A DNA stretch of 64,000 bases from Alphaproteobacteria bacterium (GTDB lineage: Bacteria > Pseudomonadota > Alphaproteobacteria > Rhodospirillales > Rhodospirillaceae): NCBI GenBank assembly GCA_030835385.1, contig JAURPI010000033.1, positions 1-64,000 on the forward strand. Reading direction: 5' to 3'. Shown here in pieces: positions 39,905-48,318 of the stretch. Within the stretch, counting starts at the first letter, position 1. Every line of letters starts with the position of its first letter. The translations under genes and the position numbers were made by a program. A model generated the notes under the pieces. The model saw nothing but the letters and a program-made list of their open reading frames with translations. It ran no database searches and was not told the origin of the DNA.

Positions 39905-41110
39905 ATGACGGTCGGCGACAGCAAAAAACATCAAGACACGCGACTAATTCACGGCGGCTCACACCCAGAGGAGTTTGATGGCGCCGTTAATCCGCCTATC
40001 TACCGGGTCTCGACAGTGGTTTCTTCCGACGTGGAAGAAATGCGACACCGGGCCAAGCACCCTCCGGGCATGATGGCGTACGGCCGCGCGGGCACACCAA
40101 CTCACTGGGCGCTGCAAGAAGCAATCGCTGATCTTGAAGGCTACAAACACTGCCTCGCTCTACCGAGTGGCCTGTCAGGCATTCTCATTTCAATTCTCGG
40201 CCTATGCGAAAGCGGTGATCACGTCCTCGTCGCTGACAACGTTTACGGCCCGATCCGCCTCGTCTGTTGCGACCGATTATCCAATTGGGGACTAGAGGCA
40301 GAGTTGTTCGATGCCTCTTTAGGCGAAGACATTGCCGATCTGATTCGTCCCAACACAAAGATGATTATTGTCGAGAGTCCCGGCTCGTTAACATTCGATA
40401 TGACTGACATTCCAGCCATTTCAAACGTCGCCAAAGAAAAAAGGATTCTGGTACTAGCGGATAATACCTGGGCAACGCCTTTGCTTATCGACGCCCCCGC
40501 GCTCGGGATTGATATCTCAATTCACTCCGGCACGAAGTATATCGGCGGCCATTCAGACGTTGCTATCGGAACCCTATGTCTGAACGATGACGACCTGCAC
40601 CACAAACTGAAGTGGACCGCATTGCTCTTCGGCTACGGATTAAGCCCTGATGACGCATACTTGGCATTGCGCGGACTTCGGACTTTGGGTGTTCGCCTAC
40701 AGCGACACGAAAAGAATGCTCTGGTTGTTGCCAAATGGCTGCAGGAAAGGTCTGAAGTTGACAGGGTGATGTACCCCGCACTCCCTGAAGACCCCGGACA
40801 CAACATTTGGAAAAGGGATTTCTCGGGGGCAAACGGATTGTTCGGATTCATGTTCAACGCCTCGGTCAAGCAAGTCGCGGCAGATCGATTTATTGATGCA
40901 TTGAGTTTGTTTCTTCGCGGGTTCAGCTGGGGAGGCTACGAAAGCCTCGCGATGTCGACGTCGGGAGAGTCTATCAAGCGGCCAATATCCGGATGGGAAC
41001 CAACAGGCCCCACAATGCGACTTCATGTTGGCCTTGAGAACACGGCGGACCTCATCGCGGACCTCGAGCAAGCTTTGACGTCAATGGCTGACGCAGTCGC
41101 GGCGGAATAA
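39905..41110 (+). CDS. metC: Cystathionine beta-lyase
   Basis: A 401-residue PLP enzyme of the Cys/Met metabolism family. The PLP lysine is Lys211 in HSGTKYIGGHSDVAIG. Other motifs are YGRAGTPTHWALQEAIADLEG, LPSGLSGI and FLRGFSWGGYESLAM; the last block is typical of beta-lyases rather than gamma-synthases. It cleaves cystathionine to homocysteine, pyruvate and ammonia. GGGGGA precedes the chosen ATG; an ATG at 39875 would add ten residues. modB starts 4 bp after its stop. Confidence 0.9.
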   Translation: MTVGDSKKHQDTRLIHGGSHPEEFDGAVNPPIYRVSTVVSSDVEEMRHRAKHPPGMMAYGRAGTPTHWALQEAIADLEGYKHCLALPSGLSGILISILGLCESGDHVLVADNVYGPIRLVCCDRLSNWGLEAELFDASLGEDIADLIRPNTKMIIVESPGSLTFDMTDIPAISNVAKEKRILVLADNTWATPLLIDAPALGIDISIHSGTKYIGGHSDVAIGTLCLNDDDLHHKLKWTALLFGYGLSPDDAYLALRGLRTLGVRLQRHEKNALVVAKWLQERSEVDRVMYPALPEDPGHNIWKRDFSGANGLFGFMFNASVKQVAADRFIDALSLFLRGFSWGGYESLAMSTSGESIKRPISGWEPTGPTMRLHVGLENTADLIADLEQALTSMADAVAAE

Positions 41111-41114
41111 GCAC

Positions 41115-41810
41115 ATGCTCGGATTCTCAGCGCTTGAGTTAGAAGCCTTGCAAATTAGTCTCAAGGTATCGTTGTGGAGCGTCACTTGGTCTTTTCCTTT
41201 TGCTCTTGGTGCGGCCTGGCTTCTCGCTCGCAAAGACTTCAGAGGAAAAGCAATTTTTAACGCCATCATCCATGTGCCACTTGTGGTTCCGCCAGTGGTG
41301 ATTGGATATCTCTTGCTCGTCCTTCTAGGACGACAGGGGGTTGTCGGCGGCTGGCTGCACAACTGGTTTGATATTGGCCTAGTGTTTACATGGCAAGGCG
41401 CCGCGATCGCCGCCTCTGTGGTCGCCTTTCCGCTGTTTGTCCGACCAATTCGCCAAGCTCTGGAAGGTGTTGATCCCCAACTGGAAGAAGCCGCTGTTAC
41501 ATTGGGCGCGGACCAACGGCAGGCTTTCTTCGCGGTCACGTTGCCGATTGTTATGCCCGGTATTATTACCGGCGCCCTTCTCTTTTTCGCTAGAGCACTT
41601 GGGGAATTCGGCGCAACGATTACCTTTGCGGCAAATATCCCAGGCGAGACCCAAACACTGCCACTGGCCCTCTATACCGCGACTCAAACTCCAGGTGGCG
41701 ATTCGATAGCGATGCGTCTCGTGTTACTTTCGTTGCTGTTGGCCGTGGCTGCACTCGTGGCCTCCGAGTGGCTGTCGCGCCGCTCCCACTTCCGCCTGCG
41801 TGGGGGCTGA
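41115..41810 (+). CDS. modB: Molybdate ABC transporter permease
   Basis: A 231-residue inner-membrane permease with about five to six hydrophobic segments. It has the family blocks HVPLVVPPVVIGYLLLVLLG and the EAA loop EEAAVTLGADQRQAFFAVTLP, then ARALGEFGATITFAANIPGETQT. It follows metC by 4 bp and precedes modC by 4 bp. No periplasmic binding protein gene (modA) is in the window. Confidence 0.94.
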   Translation: MLGFSALELEALQISLKVSLWSVTWSFPFALGAAWLLARKDFRGKAIFNAIIHVPLVVPPVVIGYLLLVLLGRQGVVGGWLHNWFDIGLVFTWQGAAIAASVVAFPLFVRPIRQALEGVDPQLEEAAVTLGADQRQAFFAVTLPIVMPGIITGALLFFARALGEFGATITFAANIPGETQTLPLALYTATQTPGGDSIAMRLVLLSLLLAVAALVASEWLSRRSHFRLRGG

Positions 41811-41814
41811 GCAC

Positions 41815-42936
41815 ATGCTGACCATAGAGGCCGGACATCGCTTTGTAGACGGCACAAACGTGTTCCGTCTCGATGCGAGCCTCAAGACCCCTGACAAAGG
41901 CGTGACCGCCATTTTTGGGCGATCTGGGTCGGGTAAAACCACTCTGCTCAAAATTGTTGCGGGACTGCTCCGCCCGGATTTTGTCAAAATCCAAGTTGGG
42001 GATGCGATGCTCTGCGACACCCAGCATGGCGCCTGGGTGCCACCGGAACAGAGGCGGATCGGATATGTTTTCCAGGACACGCGCCTGTTTCCGCACCTAA
42101 GCGTGAAAAATAATCTCACGTTTGGACGGCGCTTTAATCCGCCGGCAGATGATCAAGCTTTGTCCTTTGAGGCGGTTGTTGCGCTGCTCGAACTAAGCCC
42201 ACTGCTACACCGACCCATTCACAATCTGTCGGGTGGCGAAAGCCAGCGGGTCGCGATCGGCCGGGCTTTGCTCTCTAATCCGCGTCTTTTGCTTCTGGAT
42301 GAACCCCTCGCCGCCTTAGATGCTGATCGCAAGGCCGAAATCCTGCCCTACCTAGAAGGCCTTCGGCACAGCCTCGATCTCCCCATACTTTACGTCTCAC
42401 ACAGCCTTGCAGAAATCCGCCGCCTTGCGACATGGCTAGCCGTTATTGATGACGGCGAGATCAAAGCATTTGGGTCCGTTGAAGACATCACCGGCAGGAT
42501 GGACCTATCTCCGCTTACCGAAGATGGGGATACCGGCACGGTCCTCGCGGCAACAGTGACGGAGCATGTACCTGCCCATGGTCTGACCCGGCTAGCCGCA
42601 GCGGGGCAGACTTTGTTAGTGACCAAGCTCGATCTTCCAACTGGTGCCCACATTCGCGTCCATGTTCGACCTCAGGATGTCGCGCTTGCCCTTGATCGTC
42701 CCCAAAATCTGAGCGTTCTCAATATTTTAGAGGGCTCTATTAATTCTATACTTGAGTCGCCAGAGCGACCGGTCGTCGACGTCCAGGTCAACATCGGATC
42801 AACCAAGCGTCCAGTTCATTTATGGGCTCAAGTAACGCGCCTGGCAGCCGAGCGCCTAAAACTACAGGCCGACATGCCCCTATATGCCCTCATCAAAGCT
42901 GTATCCCTGGATAAAGACCGGGTTGGTCTTTCCTAG
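41815..42936 (+). CDS. modC: Molybdate ABC transporter ATP-binding protein
   Basis: A 373-residue ATPase. Walker A is FGRSGSGKTTLLKI, the signature LSGGESQRVAIGRALL, and Walker B LLLLDEPLAALD. The C-terminal third is a molybdate/tungstate-binding (TOBE/Mop) domain (IRVHVRPQDVALALDRPQNLSVLNILEG), expected in ModC. GGGGG precedes the ATG at 41815; earlier in-frame codons lie inside modB. Confidence 0.94.
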   Translation: MLTIEAGHRFVDGTNVFRLDASLKTPDKGVTAIFGRSGSGKTTLLKIVAGLLRPDFVKIQVGDAMLCDTQHGAWVPPEQRRIGYVFQDTRLFPHLSVKNNLTFGRRFNPPADDQALSFEAVVALLELSPLLHRPIHNLSGGESQRVAIGRALLSNPRLLLLDEPLAALDADRKAEILPYLEGLRHSLDLPILYVSHSLAEIRRLATWLAVIDDGEIKAFGSVEDITGRMDLSPLTEDGDTGTVLAATVTEHVPAHGLTRLAAAGQTLLVTKLDLPTGAHIRVHVRPQDVALALDRPQNLSVLNILEGSINSILESPERPVVDVQVNIGSTKRPVHLWAQVTRLAAERLKLQADMPLYALIKAVSLDKDRVGLS

Positions 42937-43109
42937 ACTAGCTGCCCTTCCCGTATCCCCAATCGCAGGTATCGCTTGGCTTGACCACGCGCATGACTAA
43001 AGGCGATGCTTTCTCAGACGGGTTGGGTTTCAACCGAAAGCTAGCGCCGTACTTGCGGCAATACTGCAAGCCGGGTAGTTCAAGGACTTCATTTTCTGGA
43101 TCATCTACC

Positions 43110-43538
43110 ATGGCACTTAGTCTCGATATCCTTGGCTTCGGAAGTAAGCGGAAATGGGCGTTTCAGGTTCTGGACCGCGAATGGACGGCTTTAGACATCG
43201 ATATCAGGCGAATTGACGATGGCGTCCGCCAATTGCTGTTTCAGTGGGCACAAGAGTATGGAAGCCAAAAGGAAACCCTTGATCCAATTCTAGCTGATGC
43301 GGCGACTTTCTCAGGGTTTTTGATGCTGGGACCTGAACTCGGGGCCCGCCCCTTCGATGTCTCCGGCTTAGCAACCATGTCAGACCGTCTCAACGCTGCC
43401 TTGGATGTCGATATTGCAGCTGAGGAAGACGATATGCCAACGGTAGACGTGCGAATCGCGCGTCTTATTCTAGCCGCTGGGCTCGCAGACCGCGATATTG
43501 AAGCTCTGGTGGATCTAGAGCAGGAAACTGAGAGCTAG
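43110..43538 (+). CDS. Hypothetical protein
   Basis: A protein of 142 residues from the ATG at 43110 (MALSLDILGFGSKRKWAFQVLD...), not recognised. It is acidic and mostly helical in appearance, without signal peptide or membrane segments. The frame is open upstream to 42981, which would add 43 residues of lower-complexity, basic sequence; the shorter start is a guess. It follows modC by 173 bp and may be transcribed with it. A real gene is likely from codon pattern, but no function can be offered. Confidence 0.5.
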   Translation: MALSLDILGFGSKRKWAFQVLDREWTALDIDIRRIDDGVRQLLFQWAQEYGSQKETLDPILADAATFSGFLMLGPELGARPFDVSGLATMSDRLNAALDVDIAAEEDDMPTVDVRIARLILAAGLADRDIEALVDLEQETES

Positions 43539-43621
43539 CCTTTGGTTATGATCCCTCAGTTTCACGCTCTTTGAGGCTCGCCTTGGTGCCAACAGATAAG
43601 GCCCGGCACTGAACCTACATT

Positions 43622-43987
43622 TTGCCTTCCTTGTCGAACTTTGGCATGCCCATCACGATCAAATCTGACACCAAGAATGGTGAAGATAGACGACTGCCTC
43701 TGACTAGAAGGTGTATAGAAGTCCTTCAAACAGTGCCTCAGACAGACGAACAAGTGTTCCCTATCTCTGCCACCTGTCTCCGTCTTGCGTGGAACAGAAC
43801 ACGGAATAAAGTAGGCATCACTGATTTACGATTTCATGACTTGAGACACGAAGCAGTTTCAAGGTTCTTTGAGATGGGAATGTCAGTTCCAGAGGTAGCA
43901 CTCATCTCTGGACACAAGGATGCGAGGCAATTGCTCAGATACACTCATCTAAATCCAGAAAATGTGTTCAAGAAATATGAACTTTGA
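43622..43987 (+). pseudogene. Tyrosine recombinase (phage-type integrase) C-terminal remnant
   Basis: About 121 residues containing only the back half of a tyrosine-recombinase catalytic domain. TKNGEDRRLPL is the beta-hairpin before the catalytic core. FHDLRHEA holds His-II and Arg-II, SGHKDARQLL holds His-III, and LLRYTHLNPENV holds the nucleophilic tyrosine. The DNA-binding domain and the segment with Arg-I are missing; an in-frame TGA at 43610-43612 closes the frame upstream. The sequence here and up to about 44.16 kb is visibly AT-richer than the neighbours, suggesting a decayed horizontally acquired element. No tRNA or attachment repeat was seen. Confidence 0.75.
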
Positions 43988-44167
43988 ACTTCAAATAATA
44001 TTACACATTTTGCTTTATGCCGTGTGTGTTTTAGTTGGCCAGATACACAACCTAAATATTGACTTACTGAACATTGGAAAGAAGAAAATTGAGCGTTTAG
44101 ATGATTATCCTCCTTTTCAATATATTGCTGGATAGAGCGCTGCCCTCCACTAAGCAATGCTACCAAA

Positions 44168-45409
44168 TTAAGGTCCAGGCAAACTGCGGGCTTCGGTCTT
44201 CTTAAAAAATTCAAACGATAGCCATGCGAGGATCGCAGCGCCAAACATGTAAATCGCCAGTGGATACGGCGTACCATTTTGTATGCTTCCAGCTACTTGA
44301 GCAAACAAAGCCGAGATTCCCAATTGAAGAAATGAGGTAAGCCCCGAGGCCGCCCCAGCGAGCTCTGGATATACACTCACTGCGCCGGCACTCGCATTTG
44401 GTATCGCCATACCATTCGCCACCCCCATCACCGTAATTGGCAAGAAAACAGCCAGCGGGTGCCAAACCCCACCAAACATTAACACGACAACTAGGAAAGT
44501 AGAGATGACAGCAAACCCCGTGCCAATTCGGACCATCCGATCAATACCCATGCGCTGCGAGTAGCGATTTGCCAAAATCGTACCGCCTAAGTAGCCGACC
44601 GTGGAAAGCAGAAAGTATAGTCCATAGCTGCTCGCACTCACATCCATAATCACCATTACGGCGTAGGGTGCAGCAGCTAGAAATACATAAAAGATCGCGA
44701 TCATGAATGCACTTTGCAATGCGTAAGCTCGATAAGCAGGTGACGCGAGTAAGGTTTTGAAACTCGCCATCATGCTGCCGATCCCGAAAGCTCCCTTTCC
44801 GCGCTTTTGGTGTGTTTCTGGGAGTCCAAACACGACGAGAGCAAGAAGAACGCCCGCAAACACAACTGTCGCAGCAACATTGCCCCGCCACCCAAAAGCG
44901 TCCACTAAAAAACCGCCCAGAGTCGGCGCTATCATGGGGGCAATTATCATAACCGCTACTAGACCGGCGAGAACTGCCGCAGCGCGCTCGCGTCCGTATA
45001 AGTCGCGGACGGCTGCACGCGCGATTACAACTCCGGCCGCACTGCCCAGCGCTTGTATAAATCGCCCAAGTACGAGGGTTAGAATGGTTGGGGCGAACAG
45101 GCACAAAGCTGTTCCAACGAAAAACAAAACCATGCCGGCAATGAGAACAGGACGACGCCCGTAACGGTCCGACAATGGGCCGTAAACTAAGGTAGCTAAG
45201 GCGGTTACCAAGAGCGGTAAACTAATCGTCAGCTGGACCTGTGTTGCCGTAACTTTAAAAGCCGCCTGAACGGCCGGCAGTGCTGGCAGAAAGATCTGTA
45301 TTGTAAATGCGCTGGCGGCGATCGTTGACGCTAAGACAGCTTTGATGAGTTTTTCGTTGCGGATAGGCGATTCAAACGATGAATCCGCCGGTGACGTAGA
45401 GTTGTTCAT
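44168..45409 (-). CDS. Bcr/CflA-type MFS drug-resistance transporter
   Basis: A 413-residue major facilitator with 12 predicted membrane helices. The motif-A loop is YGPLSDRYGRRPVLIAG and the motif-C-like helix region is MIIAPMIAPTLGGFLVDAFGWR, both typical of the Bcr/CflA proton-driven exporters (bicyclomycin, sulfonamide, cysteine). The start is placed at the ATG 45409; a TTG two codons earlier is possible. It lies 33 bp after the racemase-family gene on the same strand, so it may export a product of that unit. Confidence 0.87.
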   Translation of the reverse strand: MNNSTSPADSSFESPIRNEKLIKAVLASTIAASAFTIQIFLPALPAVQAAFKVTATQVQLTISLPLLVTALATLVYGPLSDRYGRRPVLIAGMVLFFVGTALCLFAPTILTLVLGRFIQALGSAAGVVIARAAVRDLYGRERAAAVLAGLVAVMIIAPMIAPTLGGFLVDAFGWRGNVAATVVFAGVLLALVVFGLPETHQKRGKGAFGIGSMMASFKTLLASPAYRAYALQSAFMIAIFYVFLAAAPYAVMVIMDVSASSYGLYFLLSTVGYLGGTILANRYSQRMGIDRMVRIGTGFAVISTFLVVVLMFGGVWHPLAVFLPITVMGVANGMAIPNASAGAVSVYPELAGAASGLTSFLQLGISALFAQVAGSIQNGTPYPLAIYMFGAAILAWLSFEFFKKTEARSLPGP

Positions 45410-45442
45410 GCACAAGCATTTCTAAGCGGAGAGTAAGACTAC

Positions 45443-46276
45443 CTACTCTGCAGCCTCTTGTGCCACAATACAAATTTCGCAATCACCGCCGAGATTTATA
45501 TCACCTTGCCCAGCTACGAGAGCTCCAACAGCACCGAGATTTGACGCATCTGCCTTGGGATACGCTTCAAAACTATGCCGAATTCCGAGAGACAACATAG
45601 TCTCAACAACCTTGTATCCCGTGCGCATCGATTCAAGAACAGGCACGGACGAACGAACGGCAATTTCAGGTCCTATAGGCGCCATGCATGTACACCCGAG
45701 CATAATTGTATCTGCTCCATCCTCGGTCACTGCTGCTTCAATTTCTGCGAAAACCCTTTCAATAACGTCTTCATTTTGTTCTTTCATGCTGGTCACGGCT
45801 TGGCCGGCGCCCTCAACCCCTTGAACATCAGGATTTGTCAGAACGTTTCGTATTGAAACACAGCGGCTTTCCATCCCCGTATTGCGGAGGCGCTCGTTAT
45901 AAACAAAATTCATTTTTGGTGGCCAGATCGTGACAATGGAAAAGCGTCTTCCTAAATTACACGACATAGCCATCGTTGCTTCGCCTGCGCCCACGACCAC
46001 CATCTCCGTCGCCGACCGCATCTCGTCAATGCCGTAATCTCCGACGGTGTTGATAAACACGGCATCAAATCCCGCCTTCTCGGCTTCGATGGCACAATCG
46101 ACATAGGCCAATACAGTTAAGCCACGGTCGTAGGGCGTCAGCGGAAAAGTACGCAAACGAGTCTCGATCAATTCTGCTTGGAAACCGTTAGCCACTAACT
46201 CCTTGATAGGAGCTGGAGGTGCAGAATTACCACTATGACCAGCTCCGGTACCAATCACACCTATTCGATACGCCAT
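45443..46276 (-). CDS. Asp/Glu/hydantoin racemase superfamily protein, first catalytic cysteine replaced
   Basis: A 277-residue protein with the two-lobed Asp/Glu racemase fold. The second-lobe cysteine is in IMLGCTCMAP (Cys195). The first-lobe position, usually Cys in an ACFGDPG-like motif, is Thr77 in FINTVGDYGIDE. GAGEATMAMSCNLGRRFSIVT is another recognisable block. With only one catalytic cysteine, true two-base racemisation is doubtful; single-cysteine relatives include arylmalonate decarboxylase. The frame extends upstream into the aminotransferase gene; the ATG at 46276, 5 bp after that gene's stop, gives the natural N-terminus. Confidence 0.82.
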   Translation of the reverse strand: MAYRIGVIGTGAGHSGNSAPPAPIKELVANGFQAELIETRLRTFPLTPYDRGLTVLAYVDCAIEAEKAGFDAVFINTVGDYGIDEMRSATEMVVVGAGEATMAMSCNLGRRFSIVTIWPPKMNFVYNERLRNTGMESRCVSIRNVLTNPDVQGVEGAGQAVTSMKEQNEDVIERVFAEIEAAVTEDGADTIMLGCTCMAPIGPEIAVRSSVPVLESMRTGYKVVETMLSLGIRHSFEAYPKADASNLGAVGALVAGQGDINLGGDCEICIVAQEAAE

Positions 46277-46281
46277 AGTTT

Positions 46282-47406
46282 TTATCCTTTGTAATACGCT
46301 TTCAGCGCTTCCGCGAACTGGCCCATTTGCTCTACGGTTCCCATACTGACGCGACACCAGGACTCGTATGGCGCATAAGATCGACCAACAAGCATATTTT
46401 TCTGCCGCATCGCTCTAGCGAACTCGCGAACAGAACCTCCAGTATCAAACAGAACAAAATTCGTGACCGAAGGAGTGTACGCTAGACCTATTTCTTCAAA
46501 CGCTGCATGGGTAACAGACAAACATTCCTGGATCTTGCTCTTACTATACGCCTGAAATGATTCATCCTGGTAGCTTGCAATTGCCGCTCGCAGCCCCATA
46601 ACATTGAGAAAGCTCATCTGCAAAGGACGTAGACGCGCAATGATATCAGGTCGCGCAATGGCGTAGCCAACGCGGAGGCCAGCCATCCCATGAATTTTGG
46701 AAAAGGTCCGCGCGAGAATCACGTTCTTGCCCGCCTTTACCTTATCAATCATCGCATTGTGTGCGGACTCGTCGAGAAGGTCTACGTAAGCCTCGTCAAC
46801 AAAAACCGTCGCTAGACTCTCGACAGTATCGATAAATGATCGCAATTGATTTGCTGGTAGCAGAGTTCCCGTCGGATTGTTTGGGTTGCACACATAGACC
46901 AGACTTGTGGCGGACGTAACCCTGCTTTCCAGGGCTACGAGATCATGACGCATTTCTTGATCTAGGGGAATTTCACGGACTGTCGCCCCGGTGTTCCTCG
47001 CGTAGCCTACGAGCATCGAAAATGTTGGTTTTGCGGCAACAATTTCACCCTCTTGGCCAAAACTAAGGCCAGCCATTCTAAGCAATTCACCAGAACCCGC
47101 TGTTATGAGCACGTGGTCTTCAGCCACGCCTTCGCGTGCCGCGATAAGCTTTCTCAGCACACGACCTTCAGAGGTCGCATACATCCAGCCATCTTGTAGT
47201 GAGTCCGCCATTGCTTGCTGCGCACTTTGCGACGGACCATAGGGGTTCTCATTTGCGAGCAAACGTATCGGTCCATCGCTCACCTTCTTAAGTGACGCTG
47301 CAGCAATAGACGACGACCAACCTGACGCTGTTAAACCAGCAGCAAGCAATCCTGCAGATCGAAATATTTGTCTACGATCCAAACCTGCATCTTGGTCTGT
47401 GGCCAT
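46282..47406 (-). CDS. Tat-exported PLP aminotransferase (HisC-like, class I/II)
   Basis: A 374-residue fold-type I aminotransferase. The N-terminus has DRRQIFRSAGLLAAGLTASGW, a twin-arginine motif (Arg11-Arg12) with a hydrophobic core, predicting export in folded form with its cofactor. The enzyme body has RLLANENPYGPS, NPNNPTG (174-180), Asp204 in VFVDEAYVDL, and the PLP lysine Lys237 in ARTFSKIHGMAGLRVGYA, closest in pattern to histidinol-phosphate aminotransferases. GGAGG six bases upstream supports the start at 47406. It is the first gene of a likely three-gene unit with the racemase-family gene (5 bp) and the transporter. Confidence 0.85.
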   Translation of the reverse strand: MATDQDAGLDRRQIFRSAGLLAAGLTASGWSSSIAAASLKKVSDGPIRLLANENPYGPSQSAQQAMADSLQDGWMYATSEGRVLRKLIAAREGVAEDHVLITAGSGELLRMAGLSFGQEGEIVAAKPTFSMLVGYARNTGATVREIPLDQEMRHDLVALESRVTSATSLVYVCNPNNPTGTLLPANQLRSFIDTVESLATVFVDEAYVDLLDESAHNAMIDKVKAGKNVILARTFSKIHGMAGLRVGYAIARPDIIARLRPLQMSFLNVMGLRAAIASYQDESFQAYSKSKIQECLSVTHAAFEEIGLAYTPSVTNFVLFDTGGSVREFARAMRQKNMLVGRSYAPYESWCRVSMGTVEQMGQFAEALKAYYKG

Positions 47407-47476
47407 CCAATCCTCCAATGCCGCAGTCTTTACCATGCCAGATCAGTGCTATAGCGACAATAAACCGCCTAAATCT

Positions 47477-47908
47477 CTATGATTCATCTGCGATAACAAC
47501 AGACGCATCGCAGAACCCCTCACCAGCCCCTTTGGATTGAAAGCCAGCAATCTCACCGGCCACACCTTCCGTCATGGGCACAATCAGCCATAACTGATCT
47601 GGATCAATGGCCATTTCGGCGTCATGGGAAGACGGCGTCGTACGCCCGTTTGGATGGGAATGATACAACCCCACGATACGTTCATTTGTGCCGCGCAATT
47701 TCCGCATCCAATCGAACTGGCACTGCGGATCTATGAGAAAGCGATTCTGGGATTCAGCTTGGTTCTCAACCGCCACAACATTTGTAACTGTAATAAGGCT
47801 CTGACCGCGTCCAATAAGAAGGCCACAACACTCCGCTGGAAAAGCTTTTTCAGCCTCAAGCGTAACTGTGTCACGCTGCTTTCGGCTCAGTTCAATTTTT
47901 ACCGTCAA
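47477..47908 (-). CDS. JAB/MPN (M67) family metalloprotease-like protein
   Basis: A 143-residue protein with a complete JAMM zinc site: Glu26 in FPAECCGLLIG, and HSHPNGRTTPSSHD giving His83, His85, Ser93 and Asp96. The fold removes ubiquitin-like tails or desampylates in other organisms, or acts with sulfur carriers; no ubiquitin-like or E1-like partner is adjacent. The first codon appears to be TTG (47908), overlapping the stop of the upstream gene as TTGA; no other Met occurs before residue 68. Such genes often sit beside rluD in Alphaproteobacteria. Confidence 0.83.
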   Translation of the reverse strand: MTVKIELSRKQRDTVTLEAEKAFPAECCGLLIGRGQSLITVTNVVAVENQAESQNRFLIDPQCQFDWMRKLRGTNERIVGLYHSHPNGRTTPSSHDAEMAIDPDQLWLIVPMTEGVAGEIAGFQSKGAGEGFCDASVVIADES

Positions 47909-48234
47909 GGTTTCGACAAGGCCGAGTCTGAAGAATTCGTGATTATCTCACCCCGCACAGCGCCCGACATCGTATCGACAATGAGTATTCTTGGTCCAAG
48001 TCCACCGCCGGATAGGACCACAGCAAGTTCTCCATCTGAAGTCGATATTTCTTCTATGACGGTTCCTGAGGGCTGCCCTAAGTCTATGAGGTCAAACTCT
48101 TTCTTTTCAATTTGAGCAGAAATGGCAGGCGGGGAATCTTGATGCCAGCCAAGGGAGAGTCCAACCACCAACACAGCCAAGCCGGCGAGAAGCATCCCAG
48201 ACATAACCCAAACAAGCGTTTTAGCAGCATTCAC
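47905..48234 (-). CDS. Small single-pass membrane protein (DUF6476-like)
   Basis: A 109-residue protein with one N-terminal membrane helix (LVWVMSGMLLAGLAVLVVGLSLGW) and a short beta-rich outer domain (IDLGQPSGTVIEEISTSDGELAVVLSGGG). From memory it resembles DUF6476 proteins found next to rluD in this class; function unknown. The start is GTG with AGGGGA eight bases ahead. It overlaps the JAMM gene by 4 bp and is divergent from the pseudouridine synthase gene. Confidence 0.65.
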   Translation of the reverse strand: MNAAKTLVWVMSGMLLAGLAVLVVGLSLGWHQDSPPAISAQIEKKEFDLIDLGQPSGTVIEEISTSDGELAVVLSGGGLGPRILIVDTMSGAVRGEIITNSSDSALSKP

Positions 48235-48318
48235 GGTGACGGTTCCCCTAAGTTGATCGGTAGATTACAAACTGTATTAAGCACTGTCACATACTAGAGC
48301 GAATAACCGAGAAATATT

